Source of the DNA: Datisca glomerata
Lineage: Eukaryota; Streptophyta; Magnoliopsida; Cucurbitales; Datiscaceae
Length of the DNA: 64,000 nt
Assembly: GCA_003255025.1 (NCBI GenBank)
Contig: QANY01000116.1
Coordinates: 186,001 to 250,000 of the forward strand
Reading direction: 5' to 3'
Shown one piece after another: positions 25,105 through 36,799 of this stretch. Position 1 is the first letter of the stretch; each line of letters begins with the position of its first letter. The translations under genes and the position numbers were made by a program. A model generated the notes under the pieces. The model ran no database searches, was not told the origin of the DNA, and was given only the letters and a program-made list of their open reading frames with translations.

Positions 25105-25465
25105 TATTTTTTGTGACAGTTTAAGAACCGTCGTAAAAATTGGTCGAGGATAAATTAGCAACGGTTATAGAACCGTCGTAGTATGACTCCCTCTGTAGCG
25201 ACATTTAAAGAATCGTCATTATATATAAATTGCGACGATTTAAAACCATCGCCAAAAACCATCACGGTAGATTCTATTTAACGACGGTTTTAAATCGTCG
25301 TAAATGACATAATAACTGTACTTTAGACACTATATCGCGACGTTCCTTCGACGATTGTCAAAACCGTCGGTGATTCAATCCCGACGACAGTGATCCCGAT
25401 TTTGACGGTTATAAACCGTCGTCGTAGACTATTGACCGTCGCCGTAGACAGATTTTCTCGTAGTG
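25105..25465. repeat. CACTA 3' subterminal repeats and terminus
   Basis: Around 12 copies of AACCGTCG / GACGGTT variants occur in both orientations, ending with TTTTCTCGTAGTG at 25465. The next bases, TTA, would be one side of a 3-bp target duplication; the other side was not found because the 5' end is degenerate. Confidence 0.85.
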
Positions 25466-25468
25466 TTA

Positions 25469-25935
25469 GATCATAGACAATTAATCAGCTCAACTAGTTA
25501 TAGTAAGATTTTATCTGTATATGATTAGGATTATTCAATCTCCAAAACAGACAGTGATAATTAATTGAAAGCTATTCTAACATTATAGTTCTGGATTTGA
25601 AGTTTAATGCTGAAAATGTTACATACACGAACGAAAATCCCTTTCTCTTGAAAATCATTCGAACGGAGACAAGTTGTGCCTATCTATGATAAGTTGATAA
25701 AGAAATATAAATTCAATGAAAGAATCTTACCTTGATTGATGAAGAATCTTACCTTGATTGATGACGCACAGACTATGTTGACGTAAAACTTTACAATGCA
25801 TTTTCACAATACTTAAGGTATTTTAGTCTTATTAACGACAAATTACTGACAATAATGTGTCAGATTATGAGTGCGATTAGTAATGTATGAAGATTCATTT
25901 AGATACTGGAACAAAAACTAAATTCAACAAGCATA
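25469..25935. repeat. Duplicated GLR-cluster spacer, copy A right part
   Basis: CAGCTCAACTAGTTATAGTA, CTCTTGAAAATCATTCGAAC, GACAAGTTGTGCCTATC and TATGATAAGTTGATAA are shared with 51,300-51,790. Copy A also has an internal 21-bp duplication of GAATCTTACCTTGATTGATG that copy B lacks. The stretch from 25,936 to about 26,270 is AT-rich with nothing recognised. Confidence 0.82.
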
Positions 25936-26274
25936 AATCCAAATCTTGTCATTTTTTACAAAGAGTAATTAATTATATTCATTTCATCCAAGCAAAATTC
26001 AAAGATCTAAGTATTACAAATAAAGCCATGTAAAATATACAAACAAAATATAACAATGTAGCTAATATATTCAACTAGAACATTAGTTAATTAACTATTT
26101 GAAGAGCTGAACGAGAATAATTCAAGTTAGGTGCTATGTCATAAGGAAGAGGAGTTCAGAGCCAATCAGAAAAGAGATAGAGTTTCGACGTAGCGATTGA
26201 GAATAAACAAGTAGAACCACCAAATAGAATGAACGCATGAGATCTGTTTAGATTAGTATTCAAAGAATAATTCA

Positions 26275-27440
26275 AAATGTACGGTTAAATTGAACCTGAT
26301 TTAGCCGAGGTCGAAGTTTGTTCTAGGTCTGTTCCAAAATATTCTGTTAAATCGAACCCGAATTGAGTCGAGGTCAAAGACTCTTCCAGGTCCATTCTAA
26401 AATCTATGGTAAAATCGAACTCAAATTAAGTCAAGGTCAAAGCATGTTCCAGGTCTGTTTCAAAATATCCTGTTAATTGAACCCGAATTGAGTTGAGGTC
26501 GAAACCTGTTCCAGGTCCATTCCAAAATATCCAGTAAATCGAACCCGAATTAAATCGATGTCGAAGCCTGTTCCAGGTCCGTTTCAAAATATCTAGTTAA
26601 ATCGAACTTAAATTAAGTCGAGGTCGAAGCATGTTCCAGGTATGTTTCAAAATATCCGATAAATAGAACCTGAATTTAGTTGAGGTCGAAGCCTGTTCCA
26701 TGTCCATTCTCAAATATCTGGTTAAATCAAACCCAAATTGAGTCGAGGTTGAAGCCTATTCCAGGCCTGTTTCAAAATATCCAGCTAAATCACACCTGAA
26801 TTGAGTCGATGTCGAAGCCTGTTCAAGGTATGTTTGAAATATCTAGTAAAATCGAATCCAAATTGAGTCGAGGTCAAAACCTATTCCAAGTCCGTTACAA
26901 AATATCCTATTAATTCGAACCAAAATTGAGTCGAGGTCGAAGCCTGTTCCAGGTCCTTTTCAAAATATACAGTTAAATCAAAGCTGAATTGAGTTGAAGT
27001 TAAAGCATATTCCAGGTCTATTTCAAAATATCCGATTAAAGTGAACTCGAAATAAGTCGAGGTCGAAGCCTGTTCCAGGTCCCCTTTTTTTAAAAATATC
27101 CAGTTAAATCGCATCCAAATTGAGTTGAGGTAGAAGCATGTGTCTATCCAGTTCTATTCTTTTCAAAATCTAACCAGTTAAATTGAACCCAAATTGAGTC
27201 GAGGTCAAAATCTATGTCTATCCAGATCCCTTTCATTTCAGAATCCATCCGGTTAAATCGAGCCTGGCTTATGTCGAGGTCATAGCATGTGTCTATCCAG
27301 GTCCGTTCATTTAAAAATTCACTCGGTTAAATCGAATTATGATTGAGTCGAGGTTGAAGTCTGTGTCAATCTAGGTCCGATTCACATTTCTTTCCTCTCC
27401 TAGAACCCGAATCAGTCGAGGTCTCTATTCCTCTCGTCCA
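26275..27440. repeat. 62-bp minisatellite, about 17 units
   Basis: The core is GTTAAATCGAACCCGAATTG, then AGTCGAGGTCGAAGCCTG, TTCCAGGTCC and a TTTCAAAATATCC linker. Unit starts (26,284, 26,346, 26,409, 26,472, 26,534, 26,596, 26,658, 26,720, 26,783) give a 62-63-bp period, lengthening to about 71-75 bp after 27,030. It ends 85 bp before an LTR, the position of the 3' untranslated region of Tat/Ogre-type gypsy elements. A related 70-bp array is at 63,515. Confidence 0.9.
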
Positions 27441-27522
27441 TGTAATTATTTCTCATGGCGATCAAAATATCCACACCTTTGTACACCTTCTAAGTTTAGA
27501 AGCGTGAACAATTGGTGGCAGC

Positions 27523-29746
27523 TGTAGATACCGTATATTATTGGCATGTATACTAGTCTAAGGCTATATAAATCCCAATGTATAAAATAGAAAAATAGCT
27601 CATGGACTAAAAATAAGAAAAAAAGAAGTCCAATGACTAAACAAATAAAAAAGGAGCATAAGGATTAAAATAAAAAAGTGAAGCTCTAAATTTACCTATA
27701 TATAGAGAGAATGTCTTCACTTCAAAGGGGGGCCTTTAGAGAGACAAGTAGAAGAGGTATTTTGGAGAGGGAAAAAGAGGTCTTGTGAGAGAATGAGAAG
27801 ATATCTTTTAAGGGAGAGACAGTGTGTGAGAAATATGAGATATTTTTTAAGAGAGAAAGAAAGAGAGTTTGCATTTCTATTCATCTACTACTAGTCATCT
27901 TCTCTCATTCTTTTCTTAAGGTATTTTGAATTCCTTGCACTTTTACTAACAAGATATATTGTTCATTATTCTTCATCGTTTCTCCTTCATACTCATGTTT
28001 ATTTTTCTTCATTCTTTTTTTTACTCTTAATCTTGAGATTTTATTTCAATGCATTGACGTTTTTCTTACAAATTTAATAATGATATATCTTTATCATCAA
28101 CTCAATCAATGAGGATGATGATAAAGCTATTTGAGTGGTGCAAATTAATTGAATGTGAATCAGCTCTGTAATGGGTTGAAAATGTATATTCGTTGCGAAA
28201 ATCCACTATGATAATTTTTTATACATAAAAATGTATAAAATAGAGAGTTAAACATTTATATAAAGATTATACAAATATTAAAGCTTTCAAGTCTTTTTTA
28301 GATCTTGTTGTCATTTTTTCGTTACACTTGTTTGAACTTGTTACCGTCCATGATCATTCCTTTGTTATTTGATTAGTAATGATGGAAGAAAGGAAAGAAT
28401 GATAATTAGTAAAATAAGTAGTCTAAAATAAAAAAATATATTTATACTGTAAAAAAATATTTTTACTTTGAGATTTTCTCATTTTTGTATGACGCTTGGT
28501 TTAACTAGTTACCGTTCGTAATTTTACTTTGCTATTTGAATAGAAATGATTAAAAAAAAGAAATAAATGGTAGTTAGTAGAATACTTAATAAAAAATAAA
28601 GGGTATACTTATACCGATTATGTATTTTTAGTTATGTATTTTTAGTGTGTATATATAATGAAATTTTACGCTTTGACATGCAAAAAAAATTAATATAATT
28701 TATTTGTTATAATATTATAAGAAAAAATAAAAAATTAGATAAAAGGGGTTCAACCCTATGTAAAAGAGAGGGTTGAACCACCCTCTGTTAGCAACACAGG
28801 ATTGCCTCCCTCTGTTAAAGTAGAGTTGCTACTATGAGCTGAACCTCTCTGCCCTCCTTCCCTTTTATTTTATTTTATTTTGTTTTTTATTTTATTTTGT
28901 TGTTTTGTTTTGTTTTCATTTCATTTATTATTTTTTTTTGTTTTTTCTAATATATATTTATCTTATATTTGCTTCATTTCACATCTTTTACATTTATCTT
29001 CTTTTACATATTTTGCATATTTATTTTCTACTTTTCACATTTTATCCACTTTATCATCCTACATTCTCATGTGATTCTAACTTTTCTTTTATTTATTTCT
29101 TTTACTTTTTAATAGTTATTAATATATGATTTTGTTTTACTCTTTATTTATGTAGCACTCTTATATTATCATATATATATATATGTATGTGATACATGTT
29201 TCATTCACTTATACATCATATATATGTATGTGATTTATGTCATTTTCACTCGTAACAACATGTCTATACTTGAGTCACAAAATAATATATAAATTTAAAT
29301 CATATTATCTTTATCATTCTTTTTACTAAAAATACCTATGACGGATTTTATAATTTTTGGGATACCAAACTTCTCGAGCTACTGAGGTGAGGAGTAATTT
29401 TCGAGATATCGAGAATAACTCCAATAATATTTTTATTTTCAAGAAAATAAAAATAAAAAAATAATTTTCAATGGTCCTTGAACCCCCCCATTAAGGGCCA
29501 CTTATCTTATTTAATTTTTATGATACAAAGCATACCTAATGTGACATTTTAAAAAAAAAATTCTTTCACTTTTTTATTTATTCATTTTTCTAATATAATT
29601 TGGATAACATTTGATTGAATTCGGTAACCATTTTAATAATAGGTGTTGTTGGGTGCTAATATCTTTCTCACACACAAATGACTCCCGAACCAACTTTGAG
29701 TTTTCATAAACTAAAATTTTTGTTTTAAAATTACGTGACCAACACA
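27523..29746 (+). mobile_element. Tat/Ogre-like gypsy LTR (plus strand)
   Basis: It begins TGTAGATACCGTATATTATT directly after a purine-rich GGTGGCAGC, which would serve as polypurine tract, and ends ...GACCAACACA just before a primer-binding site. A TATA-like CTATATATAGAGAG lies near 27,697. It contains the segment GTTGAACCACCCTCTGTTA (near 28,770). An inverted copy is at about 57,047-58,780. Coding frames for gag or pol are absent on either side, so this is a solo or recombined LTR. Confidence 0.65.
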
Positions 29747-29756
29747 TCCTAAAATG

Positions 29757-29772
29757 TTTGGTGGCGACTCTA
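29757..29772 (+). other. Primer-binding site of the Tat-like LTR
   Basis: TTTGGTGGCGACTCTA follows the LTR end by about ten bases. TGGCGACTC is the usual plant Tat/Ogre primer site. The same word occurs inverted at 57,020-57,034 beside the other LTR copy. Confidence 0.65.
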
Positions 29773-30448
29773 ATTTTTTTTTAAAATGATCTTTCAATCG
29801 CTACTCCATGTCGCATGCACGTTGTGACATTGAGTTTTATCATATATCTTTATCCCAAATTAGACTAAAATTATATTATTATAAACAATCATAATAACTA
29901 TTATAGAATGTTATTTCAAAATAGACATTAAATTAAAGTGAAATGAAATTATAATGACTTGAGAAAAGAAGTGAGGATAAACTTGTCTACAAAAAATTCA
30001 TCGCTTTTAGACATTGTATATCATGTGCATACAATTTTGTCACATATAATAAACTTATCATTTAGTTAGTTAACTTTTTTATATAAATTTGTTGAAAATA
30101 TATTTTTTAAGATTATCCAATATATACTAAATTAGACTATAAATTTTATGCTTTAAATCAATAACAAGAATAATTATAAACTTGTCATTAATTTATAATA
30201 TAAAAGTATGTATTTAATTGTTTAATTAAAATAACTTCATTAATAATATGATGGCATTTAATTGTAAGTTAAATAACAATTTAGTGATCTGAGGGAAAAT
30301 TTGAGGGAATAATGATCTAGAAGTTTTGTCCATTATCCATAATTTTAGAGATAGTATGGTAGAATATGATATGATTGTTAATTTATAATTGTGAGAAAAA
30401 AAATTGAGTTCAATAAAAGTTAATTGATGGAAAAAAATTAGTGTACAG
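29773..30448. other. AT-rich DNA, end is GLR intron
   Basis: The left part continues the Tat-like element past its primer site (CGCTACTCCATGTCGCATG, shared with about 56,965-56,990). The last about 200 bp resemble the intron upstream of the M1 exon in relic A (TTGAGTTCAATAA and GTGTACAG at the acceptor). No other gene was seen. Confidence 0.5.
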
Positions 30449-30752
30449 ATTTTCGATGCGATAGAAGGAGATGTGACAATTGTGGCGGACAGATCTGTAG
30501 ACTTCACGTTGTCGTTCACAGAATCAGGTGTGTTAATGATAGTGTCGATGAAAGATATCAGAAAAAACAGATGGGTATTGTTTAGGCATTTGGCTTGGAA
30601 TTTTTGGATTACAATGGGTGCTTTCTTTCTTCCAGTTGGTTTTGTAGTATGGATTCTTGAACATAGAGTTAATGAGGATTTTCGGGGACCTGATTTGCAT
30701 CAGATTGGTACTATTTTGTGGTACTACTTCTCGACCATGCTTTTCTCACATC
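30449..30752 (+). pseudogene. GLR relic B: single M1/pore exon
   Basis: After GTGTACAG the exon reads FDAIEGDVTIVADRSVDFTL, then SFTESGVLMIVSMKD, M1 (FWITMGAFFLPVGFVVWILE), EHRVNEDFRGPDLHQIGT and the pore helix ILWYYFSTMLFSH, ending at CATC|GTACGT. It is homologous to 14,824-15,140 but open throughout, without that exon's frameshift. VVGD has become IEGD. No other GLR exon is nearby: copia DNA starts about 640 bp downstream and an LTR lies upstream. Confidence 0.87.
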
Positions 30753-31386
30753 GTACGTAATTCCCTCTCTCCACCTTGACCATCTCTAAAATTAGACACC
30801 TATTTGATTCTAAGTAGAGTTTATATTACGCAAAAAAAAGTTTTTTATTATTATCAGCATGATTTCAGCTTAAAATCCTATTTATAAAATAAAATGAATT
30901 AATACATACTTTTTTGCATGTCTTTATCATATCACCTGGCCCTCCCCAAATAAAAGATCATGCGTCGCCCTAGACCTGACCTAACCCTAGATCTGACCTA
31001 ACCCTGGTCCTCTTATAATTATGTTTTGTAAAAAATAACTGAATGTGTTCAATTTTATTGTCATTACAGTAATGTATCTATAACAAATCCTGTCTATCAA
31101 TCATACATATATTAGGTTCAAAGCTGCCTCACGTATATCAATGCAACTGAATGACATGAATTGTGATATGGATGTGTAGCATGAAAATTTCATGTAATGT
31201 GATCTTAACATGCCTATTTTTATTTTTAACTGGTCCTCATTAAATCTTAGTGAGATCAAACCATACCTGAATCAGGGTGTGAGTAAACCAAAACACTTTA
31301 TTTTTGGAGAAAATAACCTTAAAATATCCATAAACCAAAATAACTGAAAAATATGTCTATATCTAAATAACATCTAAATAAAATAC
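30753..31386. other. GLR intron remnant and copia LTR end
   Basis: The first part has GLR-like intron sequence. A small duplication (GACCTGACCTAACCCTAGAT, then TGACCTAACCCTGG) lies near 30,975. By the right edge it is the minus-strand 3' LTR of the copia element, whose inner boundary is at about 31,387. The outer LTR boundary was not found. Confidence 0.4.
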
Positions 31387-33900
31387 AAACTCCCACTAGA
31401 ACTAAACATACTTAACTAATATGACACCCATGAAAGTAGTGTGCTCATGGAACACATTGGGTGGCGATCCCTTAGTAAGTGGATCCGCAATTATGGAGTT
31501 TGTTCCAATGTGCTCTATAGACAATTGTTCACTCTGAACCCTTTTCTTAACAACCAGGAACTTGATGCCTATGTACTATGACTTTGTCGAGCTCCTGTTA
31601 TTATTAGAATAAAGTATTGATGATTTATTACTTTGTGATTACTGTCCACTATGCGCAGCCCCATGACGAAATCCCATAACCATATTACATGATTGGACGT
31701 CTCATAACATGCCATGCTCTACTGCCATGGTATAAGAGGTTATAAGAGACTATTTAGCACTCTTCTAGGAGACATCACTTCCAGCAAGCTAGAAAAATAT
31801 AGCTCGACGTAGATTTTATACTATCTTAGCATCCAGCAAAATCAGAGTCAGTATATCTAACGATTTTAATCTGATCCAACCTCTGATACGTGAGCATATA
31901 GTCTTTTGTTCTCTATAAGTACCGCAAGACCTGTTTAGCTATTTTATAATGGTTTACACCTGGATTGCTTAAGTATCTACCCAACATTCCAGTCACATAC
32001 ATAATATCTGGACGTGTACAAAACTGAGCATACATTAGACTCCCTACTATGGATGTATAGGGAATCTTCTGCATTTTCTTTTTTTCAAAATCATTATTAG
32101 GGCGCTGATTGAGACCAAACTTGTCTCCCTTAGCTATAAGAGTATCACCTGGTTTACAATCTTGGATGCCATATATTTTAAACACATTTTTAATATAACT
32201 TTTTTGTGATAATCTAAGAATACTTCAAGGACGATCTCGGTATATTTGGATCCCTAATACAAAAGAGTCTTCACCAATATCTTTCATCTTAAAATTCTTA
32301 GCTAGAAATCTCTTGGTGTCATGCAATAAGTTTATATCATTGTTGGGAAGTAAGATATCATCTACATATAAAACCAGAATAATATGTTTACTCCCACAGA
32401 AATTATGGTATATATAATCATCGACCAAATTCATCTCAAAATAAAACGAGATGATCACCTGATGAAATTTGATATATCATTGTCGAGATGCCTGCTTGAG
32501 TCCATAAATAGATTTCTTAAGTTTGCAAATCATATTCTTTGGGTCTCTTGACTCAAAATTTTCTAGTTGCACCATATAGATCATCTATTCAATATCACTA
32601 TTGAGAAACACCGTCTTTACATCCAGGTGATGCAACTCAAAATTGAAATGCATCACCAATGCCATTATAATCTTGAAAGAGTTTTTCATACAAATTGGAG
32701 AGAAACTCTCTTTATAGTCGATGCCTTCTTTCTGTGTAAAGTCATTTGCGACAAGACAAGCCTTGTGTCTTTTCACATTACCTTTGCATCCCTCTTGATC
32801 TTAAAAATCCATTTGCAACTAATGGGTTTTGTACCTTTTGGTAATGGGAGAAGATCTCACATGTCATTGTCCTTCATGGACTTAATCTCCTCATTCATGG
32901 CTTCGATCCACTTCTGAGAGTTAGAACTTTCCATGGCTTGATGAAAGTTTATCGGGTCATCTTCCATCACTACAATGTCTACCTTTTCTTGGAGAAATAT
33001 AATGTAATCATCTGGAACTTCACTTCTCCTATCTCTAGTGGATCTCCCTAATCGCATAGGTTTTTTAGGTGCTAGAATTTGTTCTTCCAGAACAATTTCT
33101 TGAATGAGAGGTTCTCCGATACTGTCTTGATGTGTTGTCTCATGAGCAATGTTAAGGACGCAGTCCTGATCAATGCTAATAACACCTGTGGGAATTTCAA
33201 CATATTCCTCTTGAAAGACAACATCCATAACCGTATCTCCCCCTATAAACTCGGCATCCTCAAAGAATTGGGCATTTCCCATCTAAAAAATTGACCTAGT
33301 TGTGAGATCATAAAACTGTATCCTCTGGATCTTTTAGAATATAAAAAATAGCAACTCACTGCCCGTAAGTCCAATATCTATTCATTAGGCCTATAAGGCC
33401 TTGCCTCAGGTGGACATCCCCAAACGTGCAAATGTTTTAGACTAGGTTTCTTACTGGTCCAAAGCTCATATGTGATTTTGTCAGTCACTTTAGTTGGAAC
33501 TCTATTAAGGATATATCTATTAAGGATATATGCTGCAGCCTTAAGTGCTTCAACCCCAGAGTTATTCTGACATGGTAGAATAATTAATCATAATCCTTAC
33601 CATTTTTAAGCATTCTGTTTTGTCTTTCAGCAACACCGTTCATAGTGAATGAACTCGGCCTAGTGTATTGTTGGACGATACCGTATTCCTTTAGGAATAT
33701 AGCAAATGATGATGGACGTTGTTCACCTGAACCATCATATCTGCCATAGTACTGATCACCACGATTAGATCTGAAGTAGAGAATCATTTTGTTGAGTTGA
33801 TTCTCTACTTCAGCCTTAGATTTTTTGAACATGGCCAATGACTGTGAATTTTCATGAATGATATATATGTAGTTATATCTAGAATAATCATCTACGAAAG
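31387..33900 (-). mobile_element. Ty1/copia element, 5'-truncated (minus strand)
   Basis: Read on the minus strand, the order is integrase core (about 33,900-33,580), a linker, reverse transcriptase (32,900-32,225), RNase H (32,185-31,425), a polypurine tract (complement of ACTCCCACT, 31,389-31,397) and an LTR starting TGTATTTTATTTAGATG. Gag, protease and the 5' LTR are missing. The break is inside the integrase, where a different LTR begins at 33,902. Confidence 0.8.
31425..33900 (-). pseudogene. Copia pol remnant: integrase, RT, RNase H
   Basis: Integrase: VDDYSRY, then FRSNRGDQYYG (33,750) and MNGVAERQNRMLKN (33,620). RT: QKWIEAMNEEIKSMKDND, GIDYKESFSP, LHHLDVKTVFLN and the catalytic LVLYVDDILL at about 32,350. 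Near the RT/RNase H junction: KMQKIPYTSIVGSLMYAQ and TRPDIMYVTGMLGRYLSNPG. RNase H end: EHIGTNSIIADPLTKG. The style is that of Tork/TAR-type copia elements. Frameshifts separate the pieces, including one just after the YVDDI-containing segment. Confidence 0.8.
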
Positions 33901-33901
33901 T

Positions 33902-34520
33902 TGTTGACGGCTAAATCTCGCGGTGAGCAAGCCAACAATGTCTCTGCTCCACTTCTCTCTCTATGCGTGCAAAGGGGAAAGGTAAAGTAGGAGACCCATG
34001 AAGAAAAGGGTGGTGATCTTCGTTTTACCCCTCGAAAGTTTAGGTCAGTAAACTGGTCAGAAGTATTTGAAAGTTGTTGCCTCCATTTGAAGTGTATTTA
34101 CTAGGGTATTTATAGTAGGAAGCTGGCCTTGAGCCTGGGTTGGTCTCCATAAATTAGTAGGCCTCTCCTCTAATGGGGTGCCTCCTTAGACTAGCGCCTG
34201 GCTTCAGGCTTCTCTAATTAGCTTGGGGAGGTACGAGATATTAGTTGATGACTTCGGGTGTCAAGACAGCCTGTCCTCGTATCCCACAATGTAATTCCTC
34301 GACCTCTATTGCACTGACCATAATAAATGCTTATGATGACACCCTGCTTGGAGCAGGTTGACTTACTCCTTCGGTAGTGGTTTTCATGCTTTGTCTCATA
34401 CCCCATCATTAATTAGTCTAGGTGAATTAAAAGTATACGATGACACCCTGCAAGCTTCTACCTCAGCCTAGATGCCCTATTTGAACTGAGGCACGAAATG
34501 TTTGGCCTGGGGTTGGTCTC
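33902..34520 (-). mobile_element. LTR fragment, probably gypsy-type (minus strand)
   Basis: The plus strand begins TGTTGACGGCTAAATCTCGC, so the minus-strand LTR ends GCCGTCAACA. A TATA box in the same orientation (complement of TATTTATAGTAGG) lies near 34,095-34,110. No coding sequence adjoins it. It abuts the copia integrase on the left and a series of minisatellites on the right, which would be the 3' untranslated region of the same element. Confidence 0.45.
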
Positions 34521-34549
34521 CGAGGTAGCCTCAAGACCTTTTACGAAGA

Positions 34550-34760
34550 GTTGCACCTAGGCCTCAGGCTCCCCTGGGGGTGCCTCTTAGGGGTGGCCTT
34601 GAAGTGCCCCGTAGGAGTGGCCTCGGGCTGCGCCCGAGGGGTTGGCCTTGGGGTTCCCCCGAGGGGTTTTTCTCAGGCTTCCCCCAAGGGGGTGGCCTCG
34701 GGGTGCCTCCGAGGGGTGTCCTTGAAACTCCCAGAGGGGTTCGGCCTCAGGTTTAGAGGA
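34550..34760. repeat. GC-rich minisatellite, unit about 25-35 bp
   Basis: Units such as CCCGAGGGGTTGGCCTTGGG recur six to seven times. The block is strikingly GC-rich for this window. A frame that stays open over it encodes Gly/Pro/Leu-rich peptide and is not a gene. Confidence 0.75.
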
Positions 34761-35099
34761 CTCACGATGCTCAGTTTTGAGACTGTTTCAATATATTATA
34801 GGATCCTAAAAAATATGACTTGAGAACCTAAAAAGTCTCGAATTTCATGATTACGTCCTTAAACATATATGCCCGAGAAACGGGTATAATAGTTTCCCCC
34901 AACTTCCAAGTATGAAGTGTGCTAAAGACTTTGGAAGTTATCATGAGCAACTTTGAATTGATTTTCTTTTTGCTAATTTCATTCCCTTCTCTTTTTAGCA
35001 AGAGCCTTCCAGATGGTTCTCTATTTGCAATGGATAGTGTGAGGCATAGTTTGAGCTTGAGTTTAAAGCTAAATACAAAATCATTTGTTGGGTTGCAAC

Positions 35100-35640
35100 C
35101 GAGCTCCATACTTTAAGCTCACTTCGACAGGGTGTCGAAGAGCTCAAATGATGTTGGGCTTGCTAGGTTGCAACTTAGACGAGTCGGTGGGGTGCGGCTT
35201 CTGTTAATTTGTCGTGGGGTTCGACTGAGTTCCATACTTTATGTTCCCTTCGACTGGGTGTTAAAGAGCTCAAAGTAAGTATGGCTGCTAGGTTCAACCA
35301 AGGTGAGTTAGTGGGGTGCGACTTCCGTTGTTTGTCATAGGGTTTGACTGAGTTCCATACTTTGAGTTTTCTTTGATTAGGTGTCAAAGAGCCCCCATTA
35401 GTAGGGGTGCTAGGTTGCAGCTAAGGTGAACCACTAAGGTGCCACTTCCTCCAACTTCCTTGGGGTTTGGCTGAGGTCCATACTTTGAGTTCACTTTGAT
35501 TAGGTGTTGAGAGCCCACAGTAAGTCCCTGCTAGGTTACAACCGAGCCGAACCACTGAGATGTCACTTCCTCCAATTGCCAAAGGGCTTGGTCGAGGTCC
35601 ATACTTGGAGTGATTTGGTAAGAGGATTGGACCTAAAGTC
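35100..35640. repeat. 124-bp tandem repeat, about 4.5 units
   Basis: CCATACTTT at 35,107, 35,231, 35,355 and 35,478, then 35,599 (CCATACTTG), fixes a 121-124-bp period. Each unit also contains GCTAGGTTGCAAC, GGGGTGCGACTTC and TTCGACTGGGTGT-type words. Divergence is moderate. Confidence 0.85.
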
Positions 35641-35649
35641 TCTTCAAAT

Positions 35650-36690
35650 GAATTAGGTGAGAGTGAGGCTGGGGTAACTTCTGATGACTTAGGAGAAGTT
35701 GAGCTTGGTGTTACCTCAGATATCTTCGGCAAGAATGTCCTTCGAGTAACCTAAAATGACTTAGATAATAGTGAGTTTGGGGTCACCTGGAATTATTTAG
35801 GTGAGGGTGTGCCCATGGTCTTGTAGAGTGACTTAGCTATGCTTGGGTTTAGCTTTAATGACTTCATCAAGATTATGTCTAGGGTCACCTTAAATGACGT
35901 AGATGAGGGTGATTTTGGGATCACCTTAAATGACTTTGGCGAGGTTGAGTTTTGGGTCACTTTAGGTAGCTTATGTAGGGGTGAGCTTAAGGTCAACAAC
36001 GAAGACGGGCCTCACGTCACCTAAGATGGCTTAGGTGAGGGTGATCTTAGGGTCACAGACAAGGGTAGGCCTTAAGTCGTATAATGTGGCTGATGTGAGA
36101 GTCATCTTGGGATCACAAAAAAAGTTAAGCCTTGGATCACATAAGATGGCTTGTGTGAGGGTGGTCTTGGGGTCACCAACAAGGATATGCCTCAGGTCAT
36201 ATAAGGTGGCTTATGTGAGGTTGATCTGGGGTCATAGTGAAGATTGGCCTCGTGTCACTTAAGATGGCTTAGGTGAGACTGATTTGAGGCCACCAACGAA
36301 GATATGTCTCAGGTAATCTAATATGGCTTAAGTGAGGCTGATCTGGGGTCACCTGCGAGGTTGGGCCTCGAGTCACCTAAGATGGCCTAGGTGAGGCTAC
36401 GCTTGGGATTATCTACGAAAATGAGCCTTGGGTCACCTGCGAGCATGAACCTTGTGGTCATAGGCGAACATGAGCCTTGGATCACATAAGGTGGTTTATG
36501 TGAGGATGATCTTGGGGTTACTAACGAGGATGATCCTAAGGTCACCTTAGGTTGCTTAATCGAGTCTACGCTTAGGGTCTCCTTAAATGGCTTCAGTGAG
36601 GATAAGCTCGATTTACCATGGTGACTTCAGTGAGGTTGAGCTTCGGGTCACTAATGTACCTTAGGTGAGGGTGAGCTTGGGGTCACCTCT
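35650..36690. repeat. 45-60-bp minisatellite, about 18 units
   Basis: The core is GGTCACCTAAGATGGCTTAG, then GTGAGGGTGATCTTGG. Units run at about 45-48 bp before 36,000 and about 60 bp after (GCCT starts near 36,069, 36,129, 36,189 and 36,247). Open frames on either strand only repeat the unit. Confidence 0.8.
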
Positions 36691-36799
36691 GATAAGCAAA
36701 TAATGTTGTCTTTCTCATGGTGGAGTGTTCCCACATTTTATTCTTCTTATACTATTTTTGTTTCAAGTTCATCTTAAAGATATTATTTTTGTGGTGGTC

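Larger units (their letters stand above)
17724..25465 (+). mobile_element. CACTA (En/Spm) transposon with degenerate 5' end
   Basis: The right end is clear: clustered GACGGTTT / AACCGTCG subterminal motifs followed by GATTTTCTCGTAGTG (ending 25465), whose reverse complement begins CACTACGAGAAAATC. Matching subterminal motifs fill 17,863-18,420. A possible corrupted left terminus, CCTACGAAAATT, lies near 17,725; no exact CACTA start was found. Inside are a TNP2-type transposase gene and a second En/Spm-type gene, both on the plus strand and both broken. The element interrupts a spacer that is uninterrupted at 50.8-51.8 kb. Confidence 0.85.

Noticed and set aside
34551..34823. Gly/Leu-rich 90-codon frame
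   Set aside because: It is GC-rich minisatellite sequence with no domain and stops in neighbouring units.
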